Below are positions 1 to 7,319 of a stretch of 21,347 nt of DNA, piece by piece; position 1 is the first letter of the stretch; every line of letters starts with the position of its first letter. This stretch comes from a virus. A program made the translations under genes and the position numbers. The stretch spans positions 1-21,347 of IMG/VR virus record IMGVR_UViG_3300047457_000946; one strand, 5' to 3'. The notes below the pieces were generated by a model. It searched no databases and was not told the origin of the DNA. It saw only the letters and a list, made by a program, of their open reading frames with translations.

Positions 1-746
1 GTGCAGGCTACATCTTCACTGGCGACAATGACGCCAACATTATGCACAACTCCGCGACGATCAATCTGAACCTCCTGGATCAGCTAGTATCGCAGCATGC
101 CAGACTTGGCACTCCATATCCGACTGTGTTCTATTCATCGTCAGCTTGCATCTATCCAGACTTCAAGCAAACAGATTCCCAGAATCCAGACTGCCGCGAG
201 TCCTCTGCATATCCTGCCAACCCTGATTCCGAATATGGTTGGGAGAAGCTTTTCTCGGAGCGGCTGTATGCTGCATATGCGCGCAATCATGACGTGCCAG
301 TCCGCATTGCCCGATTCCATAACATCTATGGTCCCATGGGTACATGGCATGGCGGTAAAGAGAAAGCGCCCGCTGCCATCTGCCGCAAGGTTGCTGCCGC
401 GACAAACGCAATCGAAATCTGGGGCAATGGATCACAAACACGATCCTTCCTGTTCATCACAGATTGCATTGACGCTGTACAGCTCATGATGAAGTCTGAT
501 TTCCAAGGACCAGTGAATATTGGTTCAGAAGAAATGGTGACCATCAACCAGCTTGTGTCGATTGCTGAAAGCATTGCAGGTAAGAGTCTCAAGAGAGTTT
601 ACATTCCTGGTCCCATCGGAGTAGCAGGACGAAACTCACACAATGATCTGATTGAGGCTAAGCTTGGATGGAAGCCCAAGTACTCCCTCGTGGAGGGAAT
701 GGCGCTGACGTATACATGGATCGCAAGGCAGGTGCACGATGAATAA
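1..746 (+). CDS. GDP-mannose 3,5-epimerase, 5' end outside window
   Basis: The reading frame is open from base 3 to the TAA at 744-746, so the N-terminal Rossmann glycine motif is cut off by the window edge. The product is an extended short-chain dehydrogenase/reductase. Visible motifs are SSSACIYP (catalytic Ser region), YGWEK (catalytic Tyr and Lys), RFHNIYGP followed by GTWHGGKEKAPAA, GNGSQTRSF, and PVNIGSEEMV. These match plant-type GDP-mannose 3,5-epimerase closely, much better than GDP-fucose synthase or UDP-glucose epimerases. The known reaction is NAD-dependent conversion of GDP-D-mannose to GDP-L-galactose (with some GDP-L-gulose) in the cytoplasm. The end overlaps the next gene, a GT10 transferase, by 8 bases, which suggests the two act in sequence. 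An internal ATG at 42 is not the true start, because the frame continues upstream with sensible sequence. Confidence 0.88.
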   Translation, partial: AGYIFTGDNDANIMHNSATINLNLLDQLVSQHARLGTPYPTVFYSSSACIYPDFKQTDSQNPDCRESSAYPANPDSEYGWEKLFSERLYAAYARNHDVPVRIARFHNIYGPMGTWHGGKEKAPAAICRKVAAATNAIEIWGNGSQTRSFLFITDCIDAVQLMMKSDFQGPVNIGSEEMVTINQLVSIAESIAGKSLKRVYIPGPIGVAGRNSHNDLIEAKLGWKPKYSLVEGMALTYTWIARQVHDE

Positions 747-1635
747 GCTGAAACTAGGATTCACTGACACGTTTGGTGCCATCGAAAACTTCTTCACCAA
801 GGCTCTTGCGGAGCGGTATGTCATCGTTCGTGATGACGTGAATCCGAACTATCTGATCTTTGGTGACAGAAACTTTGGCACCAACAACATGTCATTCGAC
901 GAAACGAAGACCATCAAGATATTCTACACAGGCGAGAATGAGCGTCCGTTTAACTATAAGTGCCACTACTCGATTTCATTCGATCACTCTGAATTCGATG
1001 GACGCAACTATCGCCTGCCTCTGTATGTGATCTATGATCACGACAACCACTTCCGTGACGTGCCAAACACTTCGAACGTGGACAGGAAGCCAGAAGACCT
1101 CCTTGCAATCCAGGGCACCCAAACGAAAGGATTCTGTTCGTTTGTCGTCAAGAACGGTGGATGCGAGAAGCGCAATGACTGGTTCCAGTTGCTGAATAAG
1201 TACAAGCCAGTTGCATCTGGTGGTCCTCTGTTCAATAACATTGGTGGTGTGCTGCCACGTGGAGAAGATTCGGTGAAGGCGAAGCTGAACTTCCTCAACT
1301 CCTATCGGTTCAATCTGTGCTTTGAGAATGCCTCATATCCAGGATATGCAACCGAGAAGCTGTATGAAGCCCTGTGTGCCAAGACCATTCCCATCTATTG
1401 GGGATCACCGACGATTGAGGTTGACTTCAATCCCAAGGCATTCCTCAACTGGCACGACTATCAAGACGACAAGGCATTCTTCGAAGCGATCAAGGAGATT
1501 GACGAAAATCCCGACATGTATGAGGAAATGTACCTGGCTCCAATGTTCCCCGACTATCAGAGAGTCAACAAGTTCTTTGACAGGGATAGATTCCTCACCT
1601 GGTTCGATAAGAATGTATACAGGGGAGAGTGGTGA
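739..1635 (+). CDS. GT10 fucosyltransferase-family glycosyltransferase
   Basis: This 298-residue protein has the hallmarks of the alpha-1,3/1,4-fucosyltransferase family (GT10). They are YTGEN near residues 63-67, GFCSFVVKNGGC near 131-142, SGGPLFNNIGG near 160-170, and the donor-site block FENASYPGYATEKLYE near 195-210, followed by IPIYWGSPTIEVDFN near 217-231. Family members transfer L-fucose from GDP-L-fucose to N-acetylglucosamine or glucose residues of surface glycans. The length is close to that of compact bacterial members, and there is no membrane anchor. It overlaps the GDP-mannose 3,5-epimerase gene, so the donor may be GDP-L-galactose, which is 6-hydroxy-GDP-L-fucose. That is an inference from context. 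The ATG at 739 sits inside the end of the previous gene, and the stop forms a GTGA overlap with the next small gene. Confidence 0.9.
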   Translation: MNKLKLGFTDTFGAIENFFTKALAERYVIVRDDVNPNYLIFGDRNFGTNNMSFDETKTIKIFYTGENERPFNYKCHYSISFDHSEFDGRNYRLPLYVIYDHDNHFRDVPNTSNVDRKPEDLLAIQGTQTKGFCSFVVKNGGCEKRNDWFQLLNKYKPVASGGPLFNNIGGVLPRGEDSVKAKLNFLNSYRFNLCFENASYPGYATEKLYEALCAKTIPIYWGSPTIEVDFNPKAFLNWHDYQDDKAFFEAIKEIDENPDMYEEMYLAPMFPDYQRVNKFFDRDRFLTWFDKNVYRGEW

Positions 1636-1793
1636 AACGAGATATCCCATGGCTTGATATCATCATGATGGTGTACTTCGCCATCTTCTTTGGTGGAATC
1701 TTGTCGGCAGTGATTGTTCATCTATTGAAATTCATCGCCGGGCTCGATGCTCCTGAAGCCGGTTTCGTTATTGACATAAGGAACTTCAAATGA
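1632..1793 (+). CDS. 53-residue single-pass membrane protein, GTG start
   Basis: A GTG at 1632 overlaps the preceding TGA (GTGA junction). A strong Shine-Dalgarno AGGGGAG lies at 1621-1627, four bases upstream. The product has a short charged N-terminus (VKRDIP), one long hydrophobic stretch covering about residues 8-35, and a short C-terminal tail. The gene ends in an ATGA overlap with the next start. Translational coupling on both sides argues that it is real despite its size. No family is recognised. The likely location is the inner membrane. It is the first of four small ORFs wedged between two glycosyltransferase genes. Confidence 0.65.
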   Translation: MKRDIPWLDIIMMVYFAIFFGGILSAVIVHLLKFIAGLDAPEAGFVIDIRNFK

Positions 1794-2023
1794 AAGAAGA
1801 AATACTAATCACTGCCCCATACTCTAACATGACATTTACTCCTCCAGATACCACAGAGTTTGACAAGAGGTTGAAGTCTGTTGCAGAGAAGCTTGGGGTG
1901 AAATCGATTGACGCAAACTCACCATTTATGTTCAGAATGATTTTGGTCACTAGTGACGGCGCCAAGTATGACGTAATGGAAATGATGGAAAAGTTTCTCA
2001 CCAAGATGGATGAAAAGCTATGA
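1790..2023 (+). CDS. 77-residue protein of unknown function
   Basis: A soluble small protein starting at the ATGA junction with the previous ORF and ending in an ATGA junction with the next. An upstream AAGGA-like ribosome site (ATAAGGAAC, about 1775-1783) is well placed. The sequence is mixed in charge with a helical C-terminus rich in Met, Glu and Lys. There is no signal peptide, membrane segment or recognised motif. Its position inside a chain of membrane micro-proteins suggests a shared, unknown role. Confidence 0.6.
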   Translation: MKEEILITAPYSNMTFTPPDTTEFDKRLKSVAEKLGVKSIDANSPFMFRMILVTSDGAKYDVMEMMEKFLTKMDEKL

Positions 2024-2214
2024 CATTCTTCGATATGGTAACCTACATATTCATGGCAATGTTTGCCATACCCATCGCATGGTTCATTGCTGTTTCTGCA
2101 TGGATTGTTATTGTCATTGCATTTCTCGGAACCATGACATTCTTCGGTATCATGTTAGTTTGGTGTGCAGACACAAAGGATGCTATTGTGAGAAAATGGA
2201 GAAAGTGGAAATGA
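2020..2214 (+). CDS. 64-residue membrane protein
   Basis: Starts with ATG in an ATGA overlap with the preceding stop. Roughly residues 5-50 are strongly hydrophobic and rich in aromatic residues and Met, enough for two closely spaced membrane helices. They are followed by a basic tail with a KWRKWK ending, which the positive-inside rule places in the cytoplasm. A longer ORF in another frame covers the same bases, but its first 67 residues are Cys/His-rich and unlike a natural protein; only its last 65 residues are real (next entry). No family is recognised. Confidence 0.62.
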   Translation: MTFFDMVTYIFMAMFAIPIAWFIAVSAWIVIVIAFLGTMTFFGIMLVWCADTKDAIVRKWRKWK

Positions 2215-2408
2215 AGAAGGTTGATGTATTCGATATCATCATGGCTATTCCTCTTGGCCTTCTTTTGATTTCATGCATAGTTGGCGTTGTCAGCATGTTA
2301 TTTCGCTTGTTTGCCGAGGCAACATGGACAGATGTTTTGGTAGGATTCCTGACACTCTGGCTAACAGCGTCCGTGCTGTATTTCATCGTCATTAAGGGAG
2401 GCTCTTGA
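2211..2408 (+). CDS. 65-residue two-helix membrane protein
   Basis: The start chosen is the ATG at 2211 in an ATGA overlap with the previous stop, not the far upstream ATG at 2010 in the same frame, which would give an implausible N-terminal extension. The protein has two hydrophobic segments (about residues 7-31 and 40-60) joined by a short loop containing Arg and Glu. No family is recognised. It ends just ahead of a strong ribosome site that serves the next glycosyltransferase-like gene. Confidence 0.62.
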   Translation: MKKVDVFDIIMAIPLGLLLISCIVGVVSMLFRLFAEATWTDVLVGFLTLWLTASVLYFIVIKGGS

Positions 2409-2409
2409 T

Positions 2410-3150
2410 ATGAAAAGCCGCGCACTGATCATCACTCCGACTGGTTGTCCGATGTTCTTTGATCCGCTGTATGATGCCCAGAAGCACTGGCGCTTTGCAC
2501 TGCCGGAGCGAACCTATGACACCATCGTTGTCGGATTCAATGATCACGTGCCAGAGCTTGAGTCATATGACCTGTTCATCAAGTACCCGATTCGGTACAA
2601 GTGGAAACAGATGCCCGAGCTTATCAAGCACCATGTGCCATTCTGGACAAACTATGACTACATTGGAGTATGGGATGACGATTACTGCACAGACATTCCA
2701 TCAGTGAATCGAGCACTCCAACTTGCCCGCAGATATGACTTCCCGTTCTTTCAACAGTCACTAACCTCTTGGACGGTGTACCCATGTCTTGAACAGAAGA
2801 AGGAACACACATTCACTCGAACCAACTTCACCGAAATGGGTGTATGCTTCTATCGCCAAGATATCTTCCGCAAGGTGCTCTGGCTTCTGGAGGCATACAA
2901 GTACAGGGAGTCGGAATGGGGGATTGACAAGATCATGTGTGACTATCTTGGTCTGCCAGCAGCCGTTGTCCATGAAACATCAATCAAGCACATGCGCCGT
3001 GAAAGCTGGTACGACAAGACCAATGCATTTGCTGAAATGGCATATTTGACGAATGAGTGGTTCCCCGAATACATGCGGACCGTTCGTGGCGAGACGGGCT
3101 ATATATTCAGAGACGTGCAACAAACACTGGCGACATTCAAAGAGGAATGA
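2410..3150 (+). CDS. putative glycosyltransferase, DUF707-like
   Basis: A strong Shine-Dalgarno AAGGGAGG (2394-2401) lies eight bases ahead of the ATG. The 246-residue soluble protein has the layout of DUF707-type GT-A-like proteins. It has a beta-strand start (ALIITPTGCP), a YIGVWDDDY block near residues 84-92 where the acidic run would bind metal and nucleotide sugar, FPFFQQSLTSW near 111-121, EMGVCFYR near 142-149, and EWGID near 169-173. Family members are thought to be glycosyltransferases, but substrates are poorly known. Lying between a GT10 enzyme and RmlB supports transfer of a sugar made in this cassette. The DUF707 assignment is from motif resemblance only. Confidence 0.65.
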   Translation: MKSRALIITPTGCPMFFDPLYDAQKHWRFALPERTYDTIVVGFNDHVPELESYDLFIKYPIRYKWKQMPELIKHHVPFWTNYDYIGVWDDDYCTDIPSVNRALQLARRYDFPFFQQSLTSWTVYPCLEQKKEHTFTRTNFTEMGVCFYRQDIFRKVLWLLEAYKYRESEWGIDKIMCDYLGLPAAVVHETSIKHMRRESWYDKTNAFAEMAYLTNEWFPEYMRTVRGETGYIFRDVQQTLATFKEE

Positions 3151-4196
3151 TGATGACAAAGAGAGTATTGATCACGGGCGGCGCAGGATTCATCGGTCAC
3201 CATATCATCGACCTGTTCCTACGAGTCACCGACTGGGAAATCGTATCACTTGACAGATTGGACTATTCGGGCAACCTGAATAGGCTCCATGATGTTGTAT
3301 CGAAGCATCCAAAGCCAGAACAGAAGCGCGTTTCTGTTGTGTGGCATGACCTGAAGGCAGAAATACGCGACTACACTGCAAACAAGATCGGCAAGGTGGA
3401 CACGATTCTCCATCTGGCAGCATCATCGCATGTTGATCGATCAATCTCGAATCCCATGGAGTTTCTCCTAGACAACACGCTTGGCACTGTCAATCTCCTA
3501 GACTATGCTCGAAAGCTAGATGGACTGGAGAGACTGATCTATTTCTCGACCGATGAAATCTTCGGTGCAGCACCTCCTGGTGTGCTGTATAAGGAATATG
3601 ATCGTTACAACTCTACCAATCCATATTCAGCGTCCAAGGCTGCAGCCGAAGAGTTCTGTGTTGCCTATGAAAACACCTACAGGCTGCCGATCTTTGTGAC
3701 ACACACGATGAACGTCTTCGGCGAGCGCCAGCATCCTGAGAAGTTCATCCCCATGAGCATCCGCAAGATTCGCGACTCGGAGAAGATTTACATCCACTCT
3801 GATCCATCAAGAACCAAAGCGGGTAGCAGGTTCTACATTTCGGCAAAGGACGTTGCGGAGTCTATGTACTTCCTTCTTCACTTGACTCCGGCCCAGCACC
3901 AGATGATCTATGATGAAATGGAAGCGTTGGGTGTTCGTTGTCCGAAGTTCAATATTGTCGGCAAGGAAGAAATCGACAACCTGTCGATGGTCAAGATTCT
4001 TGCAAATGCACAGAATAAGGACCCAGTGTATGAAATGGTGGATTTCCACACTTCACGCCCTGGTCATGATCTTCGCTATTCACTTGACGGTGGATTTATG
4101 AAACGTCTAGGTTGGGAACCACGTGTTGATTTGAAGACCCGCCTGACACAACTGACCGAATGGTCACTCAAAAACAAGGACTGGATCGAACTATGA
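3147..4196 (+). CDS. rmlB: dTDP-glucose 4,6-dehydratase (RmlB type)
   Basis: An extended short-chain dehydrogenase that converts dTDP-D-glucose to dTDP-4-keto-6-deoxy-D-glucose using bound NAD. Visible features are GGAGFIG at residues 11-17 (NAD binding), LAASSHVDRSI near 90-100, STDEIFG at 134-140 with the Asp-Glu pair typical of the dehydratase, YSASK at 160-164 (Tyr/Lys), and the C-terminal RPGHDLRYSLD block. At 349 residues it is the usual length. Three ATG codons in a row (3147, 3150, 3153) overlap the previous stop; the first gives an ATGA junction. An upstream in-frame ATG at 3057 lies inside the previous gene and is rejected. No RmlC or RmlD partner is seen in the window, but a C-methyltransferase and an O-methyltransferase follow directly. 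Confidence 0.9.
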   Translation: MMMTKRVLITGGAGFIGHHIIDLFLRVTDWEIVSLDRLDYSGNLNRLHDVVSKHPKPEQKRVSVVWHDLKAEIRDYTANKIGKVDTILHLAASSHVDRSISNPMEFLLDNTLGTVNLLDYARKLDGLERLIYFSTDEIFGAAPPGVLYKEYDRYNSTNPYSASKAAAEEFCVAYENTYRLPIFVTHTMNVFGERQHPEKFIPMSIRKIRDSEKIYIHSDPSRTKAGSRFYISAKDVAESMYFLLHLTPAQHQMIYDEMEALGVRCPKFNIVGKEEIDNLSMVKILANAQNKDPVYEMVDFHTSRPGHDLRYSLDGGFMKRLGWEPRVDLKTRLTQLTEWSLKNKDWIEL

Positions 4197-4870
4197 CAGT
4201 AATGATGCCAACACTTTTCCAGTTTTTCAATGAGTCAGAGCATTCTTCTGACAAGTGGGATGGATACTTCGGAGTGTATGAAAAGCACCTCTGCAAGTTC
4301 CCACTTGTCGGTCATCCTCTGACCGTCGTGGAAGTTGGAGTGCAACAAGGTGGTTCACTCGACATGTGGGCGAAGTACTTCCCCAAGGAGTCGAAGATCA
4401 TCGGAATCGACAACAACCCAGAATGTGCCAAGCTGAAATACTCCAACCCAGATATCAAGGTCGTCATTGGCGATCAAGGCGATCCTGCATTCTGGGACAA
4501 GTTCCTTGCAGATCATCCCGATCCGATTGACGTGTTCATTGACGATGGTGGTCATTTCATGGATCAACAGATTACGACATTCGAGAAAGTGTTTCCTCGA
4601 ATCGCACAGGGCGGAGTCTATATCTGCGAGGATTGCCACACCAGCTACATGCCATACAATGGTGGTGGTCTCCATCGCAAGGGTACCTGGATCGAATATG
4701 CCAAGTCCTATGCAGACACTCTCCATAAGGATTGGCACCAGGAGCTCGACACAGAGCAGGAGCGTAGGAATCGAATCGGTGAAGACTTGACTTCTGTCGC
4801 GTTCTATGATAGTATGGTCGTATTCGAAAAGAACGGCAAGAGGAGGCTAAAGCGTGTTTTCCCAAAATAA
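4193..4870 (+). CDS. sugar O-methyltransferase, MycE/CalO6-like
   Basis: A class I SAM-dependent methyltransferase of 225 residues. The SAM-binding motif I is VVEVGVQQGGS near residues 45-55, followed by KIIGIDNNP. IDVFIDDGGH near 112-121 and MDQQ supply the acidic and His residues used for metal binding in macrocin/mycinamicin-type sugar O-methyltransferases. YICEDCHTSY and YNGGG follow, also as in that family. The early SDKWDGYFGVYE segment matches the family's usual lead-in. Known relatives methylate hydroxyls of deoxysugars attached to natural products. The start at 4193 overlaps the rmlB stop (ATGA). An upstream in-frame ATG at 4160 is rejected. Confidence 0.82.
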   Translation: MTVMMPTLFQFFNESEHSSDKWDGYFGVYEKHLCKFPLVGHPLTVVEVGVQQGGSLDMWAKYFPKESKIIGIDNNPECAKLKYSNPDIKVVIGDQGDPAFWDKFLADHPDPIDVFIDDGGHFMDQQITTFEKVFPRIAQGGVYICEDCHTSYMPYNGGGLHRKGTWIEYAKSYADTLHKDWHQELDTEQERRNRIGEDLTSVAFYDSMVVFEKNGKRRLKRVFPK

Positions 4871-6110
4871 TGATATCGCTGTACTAGACGAGTGCCTTGC
4901 ATGTGGCTCGAATTCATTGGTCTCAGTCTTGGACCTGAAAACCCAGCCCCTTGCCAACTCCTACAAGGACTTCAAGAGTGAGAACCAATCGAGCTTTCCT
5001 CTTGCTATCAATCGATGCACCACATGCCATCATGTGCAGCTAACGCATGCCGTGAATCCTGATCTAATGTTCAAGAACTACATGTATGTGTCAGGGACTT
5101 CGGCAACCATGAATGATCATTTCAAGTGGTTCGCAAACTACACCTATGAATATTTCACAGCACTGTCGGCTCTGAAACCAACTCGCGTTCTCGACATTGG
5201 ATGCAATGACGGTTCGCAGTTGAATCACTTCAAGAACCTGGGCATGGTTACTGTTGGTGTGGACCCAGCGCTGAATCTCCATGCCATGTCGGGCAAAAAG
5301 CACATGGTCTATCCAACCTATTTTGACATGAAGTTTGTGGAGGATCATCCAGGCGTGTATGACATTCTGGTTGCACAGAATGTGTTTGCTCACAACTACA
5401 ATCCCAAGGCATTCCTGACTGCGGCACGGAATCTCATGTCGCATGACTCGCTTCTGTTTATTCAGACTTCGCAGGCTGACATGATTCTGAATAGTGAGTT
5501 CGATACGATCTACCATGAGCATGTGTCATTCTTCAATACCAGATCAATGCGAATGCTTTGCGAACGTGCTGGTCTGTATCTCATGGATTCGATCAAGTGC
5601 CCACTCCATGGCAACTCCTACATCTTTGTCGTGACCAAGAACAAGTTGGTGGCACGACCTCACAACGTCTCGAATATCGAGGAGATGGAGAAGACACGTG
5701 GACTGTACTCGCCCGTCAAATATACCGAGTATGCACTCCGCTCGAATGCAATCGCTCAGGAGCTCAAAAGCACGCTGATGGAGTACAAGAAAGAGGGATG
5801 GAAGGTCATCGGTTATGGTGCAGCCGCCAAGGGTATGACGCTGCTGAACTACGCTGGACTGGATGATACCGTCTTTGATTACATCGTTGACGACAACGTC
5901 CTTAAGCAGGGAAAGTTTACTCCTGGTACCAATATTGAAATCGTTGGATCAGCTAGAGTGACACTTGAGGACCCAAAGACTTCGCTTGTATTCGTTCCGC
6001 TTGCGTGGAACTTCTATGGCGAGATCGTGTCGAAAATCAAGCGCCTCCGTCCTGATAGTACCGACGATTACGTTCAGTACTTCCCAGAGGTTATGGTGAA
6101 AATAGCATGA
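4854..6110 (+). CDS. nucleotide-sugar C-methyltransferase, NovU/TylC3-like
   Basis: This 418-residue protein has the three-part layout of dTDP-ketosugar C-methyltransferases. An N-terminal zinc site is formed by Cys14/Cys17 (CLAC) and Cys55/Cys58 (CTTC). The SAM domain carries VLDIGCNDGSQ near residues 112-122. The catalytic YHEHVSFF segment is at 220-227. A C-terminal Rossmann-like domain carries GYGAAAKG at 320-327. Family enzymes add a methyl branch at C3 or C5 of dTDP-4-keto deoxysugars, and RmlB upstream makes the basic 4-keto precursor. The start is GTG at 4854, set by a perfect AGGAGG at 4841-4846 seven bases upstream. It overlaps the O-methyltransferase by 17 bases. All key residues appear intact. 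Confidence 0.88.
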   Translation: MFSQNNDIAVLDECLACGSNSLVSVLDLKTQPLANSYKDFKSENQSSFPLAINRCTTCHHVQLTHAVNPDLMFKNYMYVSGTSATMNDHFKWFANYTYEYFTALSALKPTRVLDIGCNDGSQLNHFKNLGMVTVGVDPALNLHAMSGKKHMVYPTYFDMKFVEDHPGVYDILVAQNVFAHNYNPKAFLTAARNLMSHDSLLFIQTSQADMILNSEFDTIYHEHVSFFNTRSMRMLCERAGLYLMDSIKCPLHGNSYIFVVTKNKLVARPHNVSNIEEMEKTRGLYSPVKYTEYALRSNAIAQELKSTLMEYKKEGWKVIGYGAAAKGMTLLNYAGLDDTVFDYIVDDNVLKQGKFTPGTNIEIVGSARVTLEDPKTSLVFVPLAWNFYGEIVSKIKRLRPDSTDDYVQYFPEVMVKIA

Positions 6111-6919
6111 GAAAGAGCCTCTACTATCACATCTACCTTCGATGGGATGTTGATCCTTGGCTGGACATGTTTTTCGAGCAGATGAAGTGTATCGAGGACG
6201 CTGGGCTCCTGGACGAATTCGATGCCTTCAATTTTATCGCTCTGAACAGGCAAGAGAACACGCTAGCCAAGAAGCTCCTGACGGATGCAGTCAGATCGTA
6301 TGTTCCAGAGTCCAAGTTCCACATCACCTTCCCGGAGAATCCATTCTTCACGGATGAAGAAATGATGGCGAACTTGGACAGTCCGAAGCTGGTCTCCGAA
6401 AACTTCACCATGCGCAAGATATACAATCATGCGATGGCGGCACCAGAGCCTCAACTGATCTGCTATATACACCAGAAGGGCATCACCAGGACAATCAAAT
6501 ACAACTCCATCGACGTGGAGTCAGTCAAGCGTTACTACTATTGGAGACAATACCTCAACTGGGGCGTGATAGAAAACTGGAAGAGGTGTGTCGAAGTAAT
6601 CGAAAAGGAAAGCTGCGATGTTGCTGGTATCAATTTCAACTTTGATCCTCTTCCTCACTACAGCGGCAATTTTTGGTGGGCGTCAACTTCGCACATCAAA
6701 CTCCTGCCTGATCCGAAAACCGTAACCTGGTTCCACGAACTACAGAAAAACTCCACCAATCACTGGCTCAGAAATGTGGCTTCCGATAGATACAGGGACG
6801 AGCAATGGTTGTGTGCCCGAGAAGGAACTAGAGTGTTCAACGTGGCTGATCTTGACCAATCAAGAAACCCTGCTGGACAACTCCTCAAGCGTAAAGACTA
6901 TGGAGAAGTGAACCGATGA
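6107..6919 (+). CDS. putative glycosyltransferase with HYSGNFWWA motif
   Basis: A 270-residue soluble protein starting at an ATGA overlap with the C-methyltransferase. It contains YIHQKG near residues 120-125, a YYYWRQYL stretch near 143-150, GINF near 174-177, and HYSGNFWWAS near 184-193. Similar HTKG and HYSGNFWWA motifs occur in glycosyltransferase-like proteins from surface-polysaccharide clusters and large viruses (RgpF-like type). I recognise the pattern but cannot name the donor or acceptor. As the last gene of the sugar cassette, it could transfer the methylated deoxysugar. It ends in an ATGA overlap with a small unknown gene, so transcription runs on towards the polymerase gene. Confidence 0.6.
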   Translation: MRKSLYYHIYLRWDVDPWLDMFFEQMKCIEDAGLLDEFDAFNFIALNRQENTLAKKLLTDAVRSYVPESKFHITFPENPFFTDEEMMANLDSPKLVSENFTMRKIYNHAMAAPEPQLICYIHQKGITRTIKYNSIDVESVKRYYYWRQYLNWGVIENWKRCVEVIEKESCDVAGINFNFDPLPHYSGNFWWASTSHIKLLPDPKTVTWFHELQKNSTNHWLRNVASDRYRDEQWLCAREGTRVFNVADLDQSRNPAGQLLKRKDYGEVNR

Positions 6920-7122
6920 AGCTCATGGAGTTTACAGCATATGGCGTCGCCGACGAATATGCTGCGATAACAATCAACCTCGATAACGTGAACGCCATCT
7001 ATGCATCCGAGGCGAATACAAAAAAGGGCAACACGACAATCAATTATTCAAACGGAACTTGGACGTATCTCCGAGAGTCATACGTCGAAGTCATGGAAGC
7101 CATTAGAAAGGCATACGGATGA
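6916..7122 (+). CDS. 68-residue protein of unknown function
   Basis: Starts in an ATGA overlap with the preceding glycosyltransferase gene and ends in an ATGA overlap with the next ORF. The sequence suggests a small beta-rich fold, with ITINLDNVNAIYAS, TTINYSNGTW and a C-terminal helix YVEVMEAIRKAY. This resembles small phage proteins that form a compact antiparallel sheet plus helix, but no family is assigned. Confidence 0.62.
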   Translation: MKLMEFTAYGVADEYAAITINLDNVNAIYASEANTKKGNTTINYSNGTWTYLRESYVEVMEAIRKAYG

Positions 7123-7319
7123 AAAAGCACATGAGAGGAGTCCTTGAGACTCAACTGGTTCAGCGCGAGTTTGACGGCCGCTGGGAAAGACTCGCTAAGA
7201 TTCTCGACTATGAGAACAGTTACACATACGGCAATGAGGCTGGTGTGAAAGTCACGTACACTCCTGAAAAGTGGGTTGTAACGGACGTGTATGACTTCAT
7301 TATGCAGGAGGTACGCTAA
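7119..7319 (+). CDS. 66-residue protein of unknown function
   Basis: A small soluble protein coupled to its neighbours by an ATGA junction upstream and a TAATG junction downstream. It is charged, with a basic N-terminus and several aromatic residues in the middle (YENSYTYG). No motif or membrane segment is recognised. A GGAGG ribosome site near its end serves the next gene. Confidence 0.58.
   Translation: MKKHMRGVLETQLVQREFDGRWERLAKILDYENSYTYGNEAGVKVTYTPEKWVVTDVYDFIMQEVR

Noticed and set aside
97-489. 130-codon frame overlapping the epimerase gene
   Set aside because: Shadow of the GDP-mannose epimerase in another frame; composition is Arg/Ser-rich and has no motifs.
2010-2210. N-terminal extension of the 2211 gene, Cys/His-rich
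   Set aside because: It shadows two coupled genes in another frame; the ATGA junction at 2211 gives a normal membrane protein.
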